DNA of 24,283 nucleotides from Bdellovibrio sp. (GTDB lineage Bacteria > Bdellovibrionota > Bdellovibrionia > Bdellovibrionales > Bdellovibrionaceae). The stretch covers positions 1-24,283 of the forward strand of contig JAGIAF010000010.1 of NCBI GenBank assembly GCA_017745015.1, read 5' to 3'. Position 1 is the first letter of the stretch; every line of letters starts with the position of its first letter. Positions 1-6,746 of the stretch are shown piece after piece. The position numbers and the translations under genes were made by a program. Below the pieces are notes generated by a model that saw only the letters and a program-made list of their open reading frames with translations, did not search any database and was not told the origin of the DNA.

Positions 1-488
1 GAAATCATAATCAACAAGCTCGGCATTTTAGAAAAGATAATTTGCGGAGGCTCGTTCTTCAGTTGTGGAGCCGGTTGCTTGCTGATTTCAGTATTTGATT
101 CCAAGCTTAACAGGAGGTTGTTGTAGGAAACAGTGCGTGGTCTTGAGTTCAGTTCTTTCTCAAGGGAATTTGTTAACTTCTCTTTGTCCATTTTCCCTGT
201 GGGGATTTGCAAGTCGACGACTTTGATCGTTTTAAAACTCACGGTGTTCGTGCTTTTATCAATCAATGTATCGGCTTTCATGACGAAGCTTCCGTAAGAT
301 TCTTTTCCGCCTTCGGTCATCTTAAATGCCGCACGCGCGGTGACCATGTTGTGTTCAAGGGATTCGACTTGTGGCTGGAAGATCGTCAATTTTTCCTTCG
401 AGGAAAGACTGATATCTTGGGGCCATTTCATTGCTGGAGCTTCAGGAGCTGCAAACGCTAATACGGTTATGAAAAGAAAGCTGACCAT
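1..488 (-). CDS. Secreted protein of unknown function, N-terminal part (runs off the window)
   Basis: The gene starts at an ATG (488-486) with a strong GGAGG Shine-Dalgarno 8 bases upstream, and stays open to the window edge, giving about 162 residues. Residues 1-14 (MVSFLFITVLAFAA) look like a short signal peptide, so the product is probably exported. The mature start carries a WPQDI segment, then IFQPQVESLEHNMVTARAAF and later PPQIIFSKMPSLLIM. From memory, this pattern (WP..I, YQPQ.E.L..N...RAA, P.I.FS) matches the start of a family of large secreted proteins often labelled carbohydrate-binding family V/XII; I cannot confirm it here. No catalytic motif is visible in the part present. It lies 90 bases downstream of the asparaginase gene on the same strand, with a structured leader between them (see 494-563). 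Confidence 0.75.
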   Translation of the reverse strand, partial: MVSFLFITVLAFAAPEAPAMKWPQDISLSSKEKLTIFQPQVESLEHNMVTARAAFKMTEGGKESYGSFVMKADTLIDKSTNTVSFKTIKVVDLQIPTGKMDKEKLTNSLEKELNSRPRTVSYNNLLLSLESNTEISKQPAPQLKNEPPQIIFSKMPSLLIMI

Positions 489-493
489 ACCTG

Positions 494-563
494 GGTCCTC
501 CGTCCTTGGGTCGTGTGTGACCTAAACAAGCGTAGCGGAGGACCGGACAAAATGGACGGTCCT
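494..563 (-). promoter_or_regulatory. Leader with two mutually exclusive hairpins around the ribosome binding site
   Basis: Read on the minus strand, the leader of the secreted-protein gene holds three segments. A (563-557, AGGACCG) pairs with B (545-539, CGGTCCT; 7 bp, 11-base loop). B, extended to 544-536 (GGTCCTCCG), pairs perfectly with C (502-494, CGGAGGACC; 9 bp), and C contains the Shine-Dalgarno GGAGG. A:B pairing frees the ribosome binding site and B:C pairing hides it, which is the layout of an attenuator or translational switch. The A:B hairpin could alternatively be a weak terminator for the asparaginase gene, but no strong U-run follows it. The pairings are seen directly; the regulatory role is inferred. 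Confidence 0.4.
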
Positions 564-578
564 GTGATAAGTTACATT

Positions 579-1100
579 TTAAGTGGTTTCTTCGAAGGTG
601 CCTTTTTCGCGGTTCTTGCGAACCTTAGGGACTTTGAAAACTTGATTGTGGAAGGAAATATAGAATCCAGGCGCCATAAGTTTGGCAGCCAACAAGGCTT
701 CTGTCACATTTTGAGTGGCATCACTGTCGTCAAAACCCATGGGAATCATCGCGCCGGTAAAGACGACCGGAACCTTCGGCGTACCTAACTCGTTAAAGCA
801 ATACTCCGCAGAAATGTGCATTGTATCTGTGCCGTGAAGAACCACGATAGGGCATCCGCGCTCCATTTGATCTTTGATCGTCGCAGAAATAAGACTGCGA
901 TCTTCATCGTTCATGTACAAAGAGTCTTTGCTAAGCAGGGGATAAACAGAAATATTTGTGTAGGGCAGTCGCATCTTAGACAAGATGCGATTCTTAATGC
1001 TGGTGCCACGATTCTCTAACGAGCCATCAAACTCATTATAGGTTTTTTCAATCGTGCCACCGGTTGTGATAATAACAACGTCTTGAATTGGAGTTCCCAT
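579..1100 (-). CDS. Single-domain asparaginase-like protein
   Basis: This 173-residue protein carries the N-terminal asparaginase/glutaminase domain: TGGTIEK at 13-19 with the nucleophile-type Thr15, and HGTDTM at 89-94 with the Thr91-Asp92 pair that activates the attack in L-asparaginases, then TGAMIP at 115-120. Classic asparaginases have about 330 residues and a second domain that helps complete the active site. That domain is absent here, but the end (HNQVFKVPKVRKNREKGTFE) resembles the natural C-terminus of short one-domain members, so this looks like a complete family member and not a truncation. There is no signal peptide, so it is likely cytoplasmic. It starts 36 bases after the TolC-family gene and is probably co-transcribed with it. 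Its Shine-Dalgarno is weak (AGGAT about 10 bases upstream). Hydrolysis of asparagine or a related amide is inferred from the family. Confidence 0.85.
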   Translation of the reverse strand: MGTPIQDVVIITTGGTIEKTYNEFDGSLENRGTSIKNRILSKMRLPYTNISVYPLLSKDSLYMNDEDRSLISATIKDQMERGCPIVVLHGTDTMHISAEYCFNELGTPKVPVVFTGAMIPMGFDDSDATQNVTEALLAAKLMAPGFYISFHNQVFKVPKVRKNREKGTFEETT

Positions 1101-1136
1101 ATAGCCGAAGATCCTAAGCTAAGATCTCCTAAGTAG

Positions 1137-2492
1137 CTAGTCTTTTTCGCTGACTTGAGGACCGCAAGCTTGGTCCAAGGTCATTTTGTCTTTGTTTGGA
1201 TTGAAGATACGACCTAATTTGCCCTTCAAGCCGCCAGTGCCCTTTTTATAAACACGGCATTGCTCAACCAAAGAAAACTGATCAGAGATCATCAAGCGAT
1301 GCAAAGACACACGCAAAGAATCAATACTCGCCTGAGCTTTGATTCTGTTTGTGAATGCCGAAGTCAAAGTGTTGCCCGCGTTCAACACGTGCAACAAGTC
1401 CGTCAAACCGTTTTGGAACTTCATCACTTCGCCATTATAGACGTCGCGAAGGTTGTTCTCGGCTTGAACAGCCAACTCCAATTGAAGTTGCGCTTCTTTC
1501 AACGTGCCGATCGTAGATTCAACTAGTTGAGCTTGGTCCAAAACCAAGTTTTTCTTTTGAAGTTCGATTTCTGCGATGTTGCGGTCACCGATTTTCAAGA
1601 TCAAGAAGTTACCGAAGTTGAAGTTCATACTGCCGTTACCTTCGTAATCAGAGAATGAACCAGTGGGTCCACGGTTTTTACCCATTGAAGCGCTGCCTAG
1701 GAAAGACCAGAAAGAGCTCCATTTTGCAGCATCAGCAGCTTTGCGCATGGAAGCCAACTGGCGAACTTCCGGAGATTTAGCCAAAGACTGATCTACGATT
1801 GTTTGCAAACCTTGTCTTTCGATTGAAGAAGGCAAAACGTGAGTTCTTTGGAAGTCGATTTGTGTTGAAAGTGGCAAAGCCAGCATTTCGCGGATGGCAG
1901 CTTTCTCTTGAATGATCAAAGCTTCTACTTGGGAAACTTGGATCGACGTCAACTGAGTTTGCGCGCGAGCTTGAAGAAGAGCGGCTTGCTCCATCATACC
2001 AGCATCAACAGCCATTTTGATAACGTCTTCGATTTGTTTGTAGTTTGCAGCTTGATCCTTCAAAACATCGCGCAAATCCAAGTCGCCTTGAATTGTGCTG
2101 TAAAGAGCGTAAGCCGAAGAGTAAGCATTCAACTGAGCGATGTAGTAAGCATCCCCTTGAGCGTTCAAAAGATATTGATTTGTCTTAAGGTCCAACCAGT
2201 TGCTTGGAAGCAAGAATGGCAACAAGAAGCTAACAGATGTTAAAGAGAAACCCATGCTGGAATCAAGCACGGCACCCAAGTTCACACCAGGAAGAAGATT
2301 TCTGCGGGCGCGATCCACGTTGTCTTTTGCTCTGAAAACTTGGTTAAGCTGCAAAGCCAAATCAACGTTTTGTTCAAGCAAGCGAGCTTTCAATGTTTGT
2401 GGAGAGACTTTGAATACCGCAGGATTTTGCGTGCCTGCGAATGCAGAGAAAGAAAATAAAACAGCGATGAAAATTAACGAGATTTTTCTCAT
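1137..2492 (-). CDS. TolC-family outer-membrane protein
   Basis: The 451-residue protein starts with a signal peptide (MRKISLIFIAVLFSFSAFAG) and consists mostly of long heptad-rich helices (around 125-255 and 310-400) in two similar halves, the architecture of outer-membrane efflux channels. Examples are the stretch LLQARAQTQLTSIQVSQVEA and its counterpart AQLQLELAVQAENNLRDVYN. Length fits the TolC family (about 420-500). Such proteins form trimeric ducts for drug efflux or type I secretion. No inner-membrane pump or periplasmic adaptor is beside it, so the substrate cannot be told. The start has a good GAGGGG Shine-Dalgarno 5 bases upstream, and a perfect 8-bp inverted repeat lies just before that (2508-2531). 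The C-terminus has an extra basic tail with two cysteines that some TolC proteins lack. The asparaginase gene follows after 36 bases. Confidence 0.85.
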   Translation of the reverse strand: MRKISLIFIAVLFSFSAFAGTQNPAVFKVSPQTLKARLLEQNVDLALQLNQVFRAKDNVDRARRNLLPGVNLGAVLDSSMGFSLTSVSFLLPFLLPSNWLDLKTNQYLLNAQGDAYYIAQLNAYSSAYALYSTIQGDLDLRDVLKDQAANYKQIEDVIKMAVDAGMMEQAALLQARAQTQLTSIQVSQVEALIIQEKAAIREMLALPLSTQIDFQRTHVLPSSIERQGLQTIVDQSLAKSPEVRQLASMRKAADAAKWSSFWSFLGSASMGKNRGPTGSFSDYEGNGSMNFNFGNFLILKIGDRNIAEIELQKKNLVLDQAQLVESTIGTLKEAQLQLELAVQAENNLRDVYNGEVMKFQNGLTDLLHVLNAGNTLTSAFTNRIKAQASIDSLRVSLHRLMISDQFSLVEQCRVYKKGTGGLKGKLGRIFNPNKDKMTLDQACGPQVSEKD

Positions 2493-2507
2493 TTTGACCC
2501 CTCAGGT

Positions 2508-2531
2508 GCCTCGAGAATTATTCCTCGAGGC
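2508..2531 (-). promoter_or_regulatory. Inverted repeat upstream of the TolC-family gene
   Basis: Arms GCCTCGAG (2508-2515) and CTCGAGGC (2524-2531) are perfectly complementary around an 8-base AT-rich loop. Each arm contains the self-complementary hexamer CTCGAG, so the two sites are also direct repeats 14 bases apart. It sits 4 bases upstream of the Shine-Dalgarno (2498-2503). It could be an operator for a dimeric repressor or a 5' mRNA hairpin; it is not a terminator, as no T-run follows. Confidence 0.45.
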
Positions 2532-2698
2532 GTAGGTTGTCAAATCCTTGTTAGAAAGATCAATTAATGGGTCCTAAATAATGGAAAGGGTTCGGTTTTC
2601 TGTTTCGGATCGAGATACGAAAATTCGCAAACTTTAATCTCCAGCGGAGGGGTGATAAAATCACAGGCAAGGATATATCGATTTCGAGGAGCAGTACG

Positions 2699-3064
2699 TT
2701 GGAAGATCAGAAGTCGTTTAACTACACTATAAGTCAAAAGAACCGCATGCTCGTGGTCTCGCTCACGGGTGAAATAAGTTCATATGTCGTTCCGGCCCTA
2801 GAAGCCTGTCGTCAAGAAATCTTGGCAAAGGAAGAGGTTCGTTGCGTCGTATTCTATTTCCAAAATGTGGATCAAATATCTGCCGAAGCCATTGCATGGC
2901 TGGCACAAGTACAACGAGAAATCCGCGCTCGCGAAGCTGATTTGCGTTTGTGTTCTCTCAAGGACACGCTACGTGAAAAGTTAGTGAGAATGGGCGTGGT
3001 TCGCAGTCTAGAAGTCACTGATGATTTAAAGACGGCGCTCTTGTCATTTGGCCGTGCAGCCTGA
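2699..3064 (+). CDS. STAS-domain protein (anti-sigma-factor-antagonist-like)
   Basis: This 121-residue cytoplasmic protein has the STAS fold pattern: a first strand pair (MLVVSLTGEISSYVVPALEA, 17-36), the central strand VRCVVFYFQNVDQIS (47-61), the helix AEAIAWLAQVQREIR, and a closing strand LRLCSLKDTLREKLVRMGV (82-100). STAS proteins such as SpoIIAA or RsbV bind anti-sigma kinases, and phosphorylation of a conserved serine in a DSSG-type motif switches them. Here the equivalent segment reads DQISAEA (58-64): Ser61 is near the site, but the usual second serine and the glycine are not present, so phospho-control is doubtful. Translation starts at TTG, with GAGGAG 7 bases upstream deciding the start. 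No partner kinase or sigma factor is nearby. The cytochrome gene follows after 36 bases and may share the transcript. Confidence 0.75.
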   Translation: MEDQKSFNYTISQKNRMLVVSLTGEISSYVVPALEACRQEILAKEEVRCVVFYFQNVDQISAEAIAWLAQVQREIRAREADLRLCSLKDTLREKLVRMGVVRSLEVTDDLKTALLSFGRAA

Positions 3065-3100
3065 TATAGATTCCTTACTGACTATTCGTAAGGAGACCGC

Positions 3101-3745
3101 ATGAACTACAGTTTTAAAAAGTATCAGCCTCTAAGTCTTCGTTGGTGGCATTGGCTTAATGCACTTGCGATTTTAGGCTTATTGGGAACTGTGCTTTTGC
3201 GCAAAACGTTCTTGAGCTGGCGTACCAATGCACAATTCATCGAACAAAAAGTAACTGAAGGTGGTGGAGCTGTGACTCCCGAAGTCGCAAAATCCATCGC
3301 TCAAGGTTTGCGCGACGTGATGTGGGACTGGCATTACTACATTGGTTTCGGTCTTACGGCTTTGTTGGTTATCCGTGTGCTGGTGGGGCTTTTTGCAGTG
3401 AAGAAGTGCCCCGCTACACATGCCGTGGAAAGTGTTATGGGTCTTTCTAAAGTTCCTGCCGAGAAGAAAATCGGAGCCATTCACTACACATTGGTGCATA
3501 TCGGCTACGCCTTATTTTATCTGATCACTTTGTACATGGTTCTGAGCGGACTTGCTTTGTACTTTAAAGAAGCCATCGGATTTTCGAAGGACTTCAATCA
3601 TCTTCTCAAGGAGATTCATGAGGTCTTGATGTGGTTCTTTGTGGTGTTTGTGGTCGGGCATATTGCCGGAGTGGTGATCGCGGAAGGTCGCGGTGATAAA
3701 GGACTGATCTCTGATATGTTCAATGGCGGAGAAGATCGAAAATAG
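3101..3745 (+). CDS. b-type cytochrome (cytochrome b561 / hydrogenase-cytochrome-like)
   Basis: The 214-residue protein has four predicted membrane segments (about 17-35, 78-100, 128-152, 173-195). Histidines sit at their edges as in di-haem b-type cytochromes: His17 (RWWHWLN), His78 (WDWHYYIG), His128 or His133 (IHYTLVHIGY), and His173 or His187 (EIHEVLMWFF, VGHIAG). This arrangement is typical of the cytochrome b561 and Ni/Fe-hydrogenase b-subunit superfamily, which passes electrons between the quinone pool and a periplasmic or cytoplasmic partner. No hydrogenase, formate dehydrogenase or other partner is nearby, so the redox partner is unknown. AAGGAG lies 5 bases before the ATG. The gene ends 28 bases before a strong bidirectional terminator. 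Confidence 0.8.
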   Translation: MNYSFKKYQPLSLRWWHWLNALAILGLLGTVLLRKTFLSWRTNAQFIEQKVTEGGGAVTPEVAKSIAQGLRDVMWDWHYYIGFGLTALLVIRVLVGLFAVKKCPATHAVESVMGLSKVPAEKKIGAIHYTLVHIGYALFYLITLYMVLSGLALYFKEAIGFSKDFNHLLKEIHEVLMWFFVVFVVGHIAGVVIAEGRGDKGLISDMFNGGEDRK

Positions 3746-3747
3746 AG

Positions 3748-3768
3748 AATCGATAATCGATAATCGAA
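3748..3768. repeat. Three tandem copies of a 7-base unit
   Basis: AATCGAT occurs three times in tandem (the last copy ends in A, not T), between the cytochrome stop codon and the terminator. Flanking ATCGAAAAT copies at 3735-3743 and 3763-3771 extend the repetitive stretch. ATCGAT is self-complementary. The array is short, and slippage is the simplest explanation. Confidence 0.5.
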
Positions 3769-3773
3769 AATGA

Positions 3774-3808
3774 AAATGAAGGGCCTCAACATAAGAGGCC
3801 CTTCATTT
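3774..3808. terminator. Bidirectional rho-independent terminator
   Basis: A perfect 14-bp stem (3774-3787 with 3795-3808) around a 7-base loop, GC-rich in its centre, is flanked by an A-run on the left and T-rich sequence on the right, so it can end transcripts from both sides. It separates the plus-strand cytochrome gene from the minus-strand lysozyme-like gene, and its right arm overlaps that gene's stop codon. Confidence 0.9.
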
Positions 3809-4562
3809 ATTTTGATTTCGATTTTGAAGTTTTATTTCCGCAGGCAGGGTATTTAGCGATCGCCAGTTTGATCACGGAGGATGGCTTGATCAAACGACCT
3901 TGAGGATCTTTGACGCGGTCGTTGGAGTTCGGACGAAGAACTGCCCAGTAAGACTCATTCCAGAAGAGTGAGTCGTAGCGTTCCATTTGACGATCTAGCA
4001 TAGACATACCGCATAGGAATGAACCACCGGCGGTGTTACCTGAACCATTTTTGCAAAGTTCATCTTTAGCGTAACGACCTTCTTGGCCCTTATGAAGTTG
4101 CAAAGTTCCTACAAGTTGACCATTAGGTCCACTTGGTTGGCGTGCCGGAGTTTGATTGCACGAGCTTTCCAAGTGCGCCATCGAAGCAATAATCAATACC
4201 CAGATAGACTCTTTATCTTCGTAGCTCATTGTATTGTAGTTCTGGCAGTATTTACGCAAGTCCGATGAACCCTTAATAAGGTTTGGATAGCGTTTAGAGC
4301 CCAAGAGTTTGGTCACGGACTTACCCCAAGCACCATAGTTGCTGTCGAAAGCAAACTTTTTGCATTCACGGGAGAATTTAAGGCCTTGAGTGATCATAGC
4401 CACTTCTTCAGCATCAGCATCTTCTTCGATAATCGAAGTAACGATATTGCTATCGACTTCATAAGAGGAGGGCTCCTGGTTCACTGGAGTGCTAAGAGTG
4501 GTTTTGGCTTGAGAGAAGCCTGCTTGAAGAACAATCGCTAGAATAAATAGTGTGTTTTTCAT
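3807..4562 (-). CDS. Secreted lysozyme/lytic-transglycosylase-like protein
   Basis: From the ATG at 4562 the product has 251 residues with a signal peptide (MKNTLFILAIVLQAGFSQA). A GTG at 4595 would add 11 residues before the signal peptide and has no better ribosome binding site. The core shows the SLT lysozyme-like signature: a helix ending in a candidate catalytic glutamate (MAHLESSC, Glu132), followed about 20 residues later by GTLQLHKG (152-159), the counterpart of the GLMQ segment in soluble lytic transglycosylases. Cysteines at 106, 135, 170, 184 and 241 suggest disulfides and an extracytoplasmic site. It is clearly homologous to the protein at 6747-7535: both share a cysteine before NY, the glutamate helix, a C-G dipeptide and YWAVL followed by NS. 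Peptidoglycan cleavage is inferred from the fold, not shown. The C-terminus is lysine/serine-rich. Family assignment is moderate. Confidence 0.75.
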   Translation of the reverse strand: MKNTLFILAIVLQAGFSQAKTTLSTPVNQEPSSYEVDSNIVTSIIEEDADAEEVAMITQGLKFSRECKKFAFDSNYGAWGKSVTKLLGSKRYPNLIKGSSDLRKYCQNYNTMSYEDKESIWVLIIASMAHLESSCNQTPARQPSGPNGQLVGTLQLHKGQEGRYAKDELCKNGSGNTAGGSFLCGMSMLDRQMERYDSLFWNESYWAVLRPNSNDRVKDPQGRLIKPSSVIKLAIAKYPACGNKTSKSKSK

Positions 4563-4687
4563 ATTAGCCAATTGAAGCAGTATTGGTGCCAACACAAAGT
4601 GAACGTCCCTGGTTGATACATGCGATCTGGGCTGTCTAAGAGTTTAACAGGGCCACTTTTTGGATGTACGTGGAGCGGCACCTATAA

Positions 4688-4715
4688 AAAAGCCGACTCC
4701 AGGGAGTCGGCTTTT
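4688..4715 (-). terminator. Rho-independent terminator after the RNA helicase
   Basis: A 12-bp stem (4688-4699 with 4704-4715) with a 4-base loop (CAGG) and core GCCGACTC/GAGTCGGC. On the minus strand it is followed by TTTTTTATAGG, and it lies 28 bases after the helicase stop codon. The plus side also carries a T-rich stretch, but no plus-strand gene ends here. Confidence 0.9.
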
Positions 4716-4743
4716 GGTGTTTTCATTCGAGAATGAACCAGTT

Positions 4744-6606
4744 CTAGTCGCGGAAACGACGAGGAGCACTTGCGCCACCACTGCGGTGACGTTTGATGCC
4801 TGGGTGGTCTTTGCGCTCACCACGGTCAGCACCACGGTCGCCACGATTGTCGTCGAAAGAACGCGTGCGGCGCTCTGGGCGCTCAGCACGATCTGCGCGA
4901 GGAGCAAATGCCGGACGGTCTGAACGCTCTGTGCGTTCTGCACGAGGAGCAAACGCTGGACGGTCACCACCGCCATCGTTATCACGGTTCGAGCGGAAGC
5001 CGCTGCCACCACGATAGCCGCCGCCACGAGGGCCACGGTCGTCTTCACGGAAGCCACCACGGTCATCGTTACGGTCACGACGAGGGCCGCCGCGGAATCC
5101 ACCGCGATCGCCGCCACGGAAACCACCGCGGCCGCCACGATCACCACCACCATCACGGTTGGCAGTGAATCTGTTGTCACGTGGGTCACGCGGCAACAAT
5201 TCGCGAGGGATACGATCGCCCATGTAATCAAGCATGATGTCTTTTTTAACGAAAACATCTGGGAAGTAAGCCACGATAAAGCGTGCTAGCAAGTCTTCTT
5301 TAGAAAGCTCTTTGAAGTTGATTTCTTCAGCTTGCACCAAGTCTTGGATAAGATCTGCAGCCAATTGAAGGGAAGCGTCTTCCGCCTTCATTGAACCAAC
5401 TTTATCCAATACAGTTTTGATTTTCAAACCAGCTACTTCGTCAGCTGAAGGCACAACGCCTTTAGTGAAAGTCGCTTTCGTCGTGTTCATCACACGGCGA
5501 AGAAGAGTCAATTGGTCTGAATTTACCAAAGTGATGGCCGTCCCTTTTTGACCGTTACGGCCTGTACGACCGATACGGTGAACGTAAGATTCCGCATCCC
5601 ATGGTAAAGAGTGATTGATAACGTGAGTAAGGTCTTTGATGTCCAAACCACGAGCGGCAACGTCTGTCGCTACGATCACTTTTACGTGACGGGCTTTGAA
5701 CTTCTTCAAAGTCGCTTCACGTTCTTGTTGAGATTTATCACCGTGCAAAGAGTCAGCTGGGAAACCACGTTGAGTCAGAATGTCTGCAAGCTCAGCCACT
5801 TCCATTTTAGTTTGGCAGAAGATGATACCGTAGAACTCTGGAGACGTTTGCAACAAACGAGAGATCACTTCCGTTTTGTGCATGTTTTTAACTGTGTAGT
5901 AAACTTGTTCGATAGTGTCAGCTGTAGAGCCGACTTTGTTCACGGCTACAGTCTCTGGGTTTTCCAAGTACTTTTCAGTGATACGACGAACTTCAGAAGA
6001 CATCGTCGCAGAGAACAACCAAGTTCTGCATGCTGCACGTTCGTTGGAATCAGTGTCTTCAGGGTGAGTCGCTTGCAAGATCGTGTGCAAAGCTTCTTTG
6101 AAGCCCATAGAAAGCATTTCGTCAGCTTCATCCAGGATCACTGTTTGAACTTTAGAAAGCTTGATCATTTTTTGCTCTAGGAAATCAACCAAACGGCCCG
6201 GAGTCGCGACCACGATGTGGGCGCCACGTTTGATACCGTCGATTTGTGTGCGGTAAGAAGCACCACCGTAGATTGTTACTACGCGGATACCTTTTTTCTT
6301 ACCCAACAACGCCAATTGCTCTGCAACTTGCAAAGCCAACTCACGAGTTGGAGAAAGAACCAAAGCTTGAGTGTCTTTGATTGTCGCATCCAAGTTTTCG
6401 ATAAGTGGAATACCGAATGCTGCAGTTTTACCAGTTCCTGTAGACGCGAGACCGATGAAATCGTTCGCACCACCTAATAGCAAAGGAATAGCTTGTTTTT
6501 GAATGGGCGTCGGAGTTGAGAAGCCCATGTCTTTCATCGCTTCCATCAGGGGAGCGCTAAGACCAAAGCTTTCAAATGTATCGACAGTAGTTAAGGGAGG
6601 AGTCAC
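4744..6606 (-). CDS. DEAD-box RNA helicase with RGG-rich C-terminal tail (DeaD/CsdA-like)
   Basis: An ATP-dependent RNA helicase acting in RNA unwinding, ribosome assembly or mRNA turnover. I chose the GTG at 6606 (620 residues): the helicase homology begins directly after it (FESFGLSAPLMEAM) and an AAGG lies 6 bases upstream, whereas the longer frame from a GTG at 6696 has no ribosome binding site. Motifs in order: PTPIQ (Q motif, 32-36), ASTGTGKT (54-61), PTREL (86-90), TPGR (135-138), DEAD (159-162), SAT (199-201), ATDVAARGLD (313-322) and HRIGRTGR (343-350). Residues from about 475 form a disordered tail rich in RGG, DRGG and DRPAFAPRA units, a nonspecific RNA-binding extension. The tail contains a 15-residue tandem duplication (see 4876-4965). 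Transcription ends at the hairpin at 4688-4715. DeaD- versus RhlE-type cannot be settled by eye. Confidence 0.93.
   Translation of the reverse strand: MTPPLTTVDTFESFGLSAPLMEAMKDMGFSTPTPIQKQAIPLLLGGANDFIGLASTGTGKTAAFGIPLIENLDATIKDTQALVLSPTRELALQVAEQLALLGKKKGIRVVTIYGGASYRTQIDGIKRGAHIVVATPGRLVDFLEQKMIKLSKVQTVILDEADEMLSMGFKEALHTILQATHPEDTDSNERAACRTWLFSATMSSEVRRITEKYLENPETVAVNKVGSTADTIEQVYYTVKNMHKTEVISRLLQTSPEFYGIIFCQTKMEVAELADILTQRGFPADSLHGDKSQQEREATLKKFKARHVKVIVATDVAARGLDIKDLTHVINHSLPWDAESYVHRIGRTGRNGQKGTAITLVNSDQLTLLRRVMNTTKATFTKGVVPSADEVAGLKIKTVLDKVGSMKAEDASLQLAADLIQDLVQAEEINFKELSKEDLLARFIVAYFPDVFVKKDIMLDYMGDRIPRELLPRDPRDNRFTANRDGGGDRGGRGGFRGGDRGGFRGGPRRDRNDDRGGFREDDRGPRGGGYRGGSGFRSNRDNDGGGDRPAFAPRAERTERSDRPAFAPRADRAERPERRTRSFDDNRGDRGADRGERKDHPGIKRHRSGGASAPRRFRD
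4876..4965 (-). repeat. 45-bp tandem duplication in the helicase tail
   Basis: Bases 4876-4920 and 4921-4965 encode DRPAFAPRADRAERP and DRPAFAPRAERTERS. The two 45-base units differ at scattered positions, many of them silent, which suggests an older duplication kept at the protein level. It adds one arginine-rich unit to the disordered RNA-binding tail. Confidence 0.8.
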
Positions 6607-6746
6607 AGGGAGCCTTTCAGTTATGGGAGCACGTAACCAAATGGCCAAACTGTTTCGGATATTGGTATTGCACTCTAAGAAGCGCCGAAGATACACGAAG
6701 TTGGGGCATAACGCTCAGTATATTTTACTTTTGCAACAATAATGAA

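Noticed and set aside
4644..5258. A 204-residue minus-strand frame rich in Val, Ala and Thr
   Set aside because: It lies over the low-complexity RGG tail of the helicase in another frame; its composition is that expected of shifted Arg/Gly codons. The helicase frame continues through it with clear homology.
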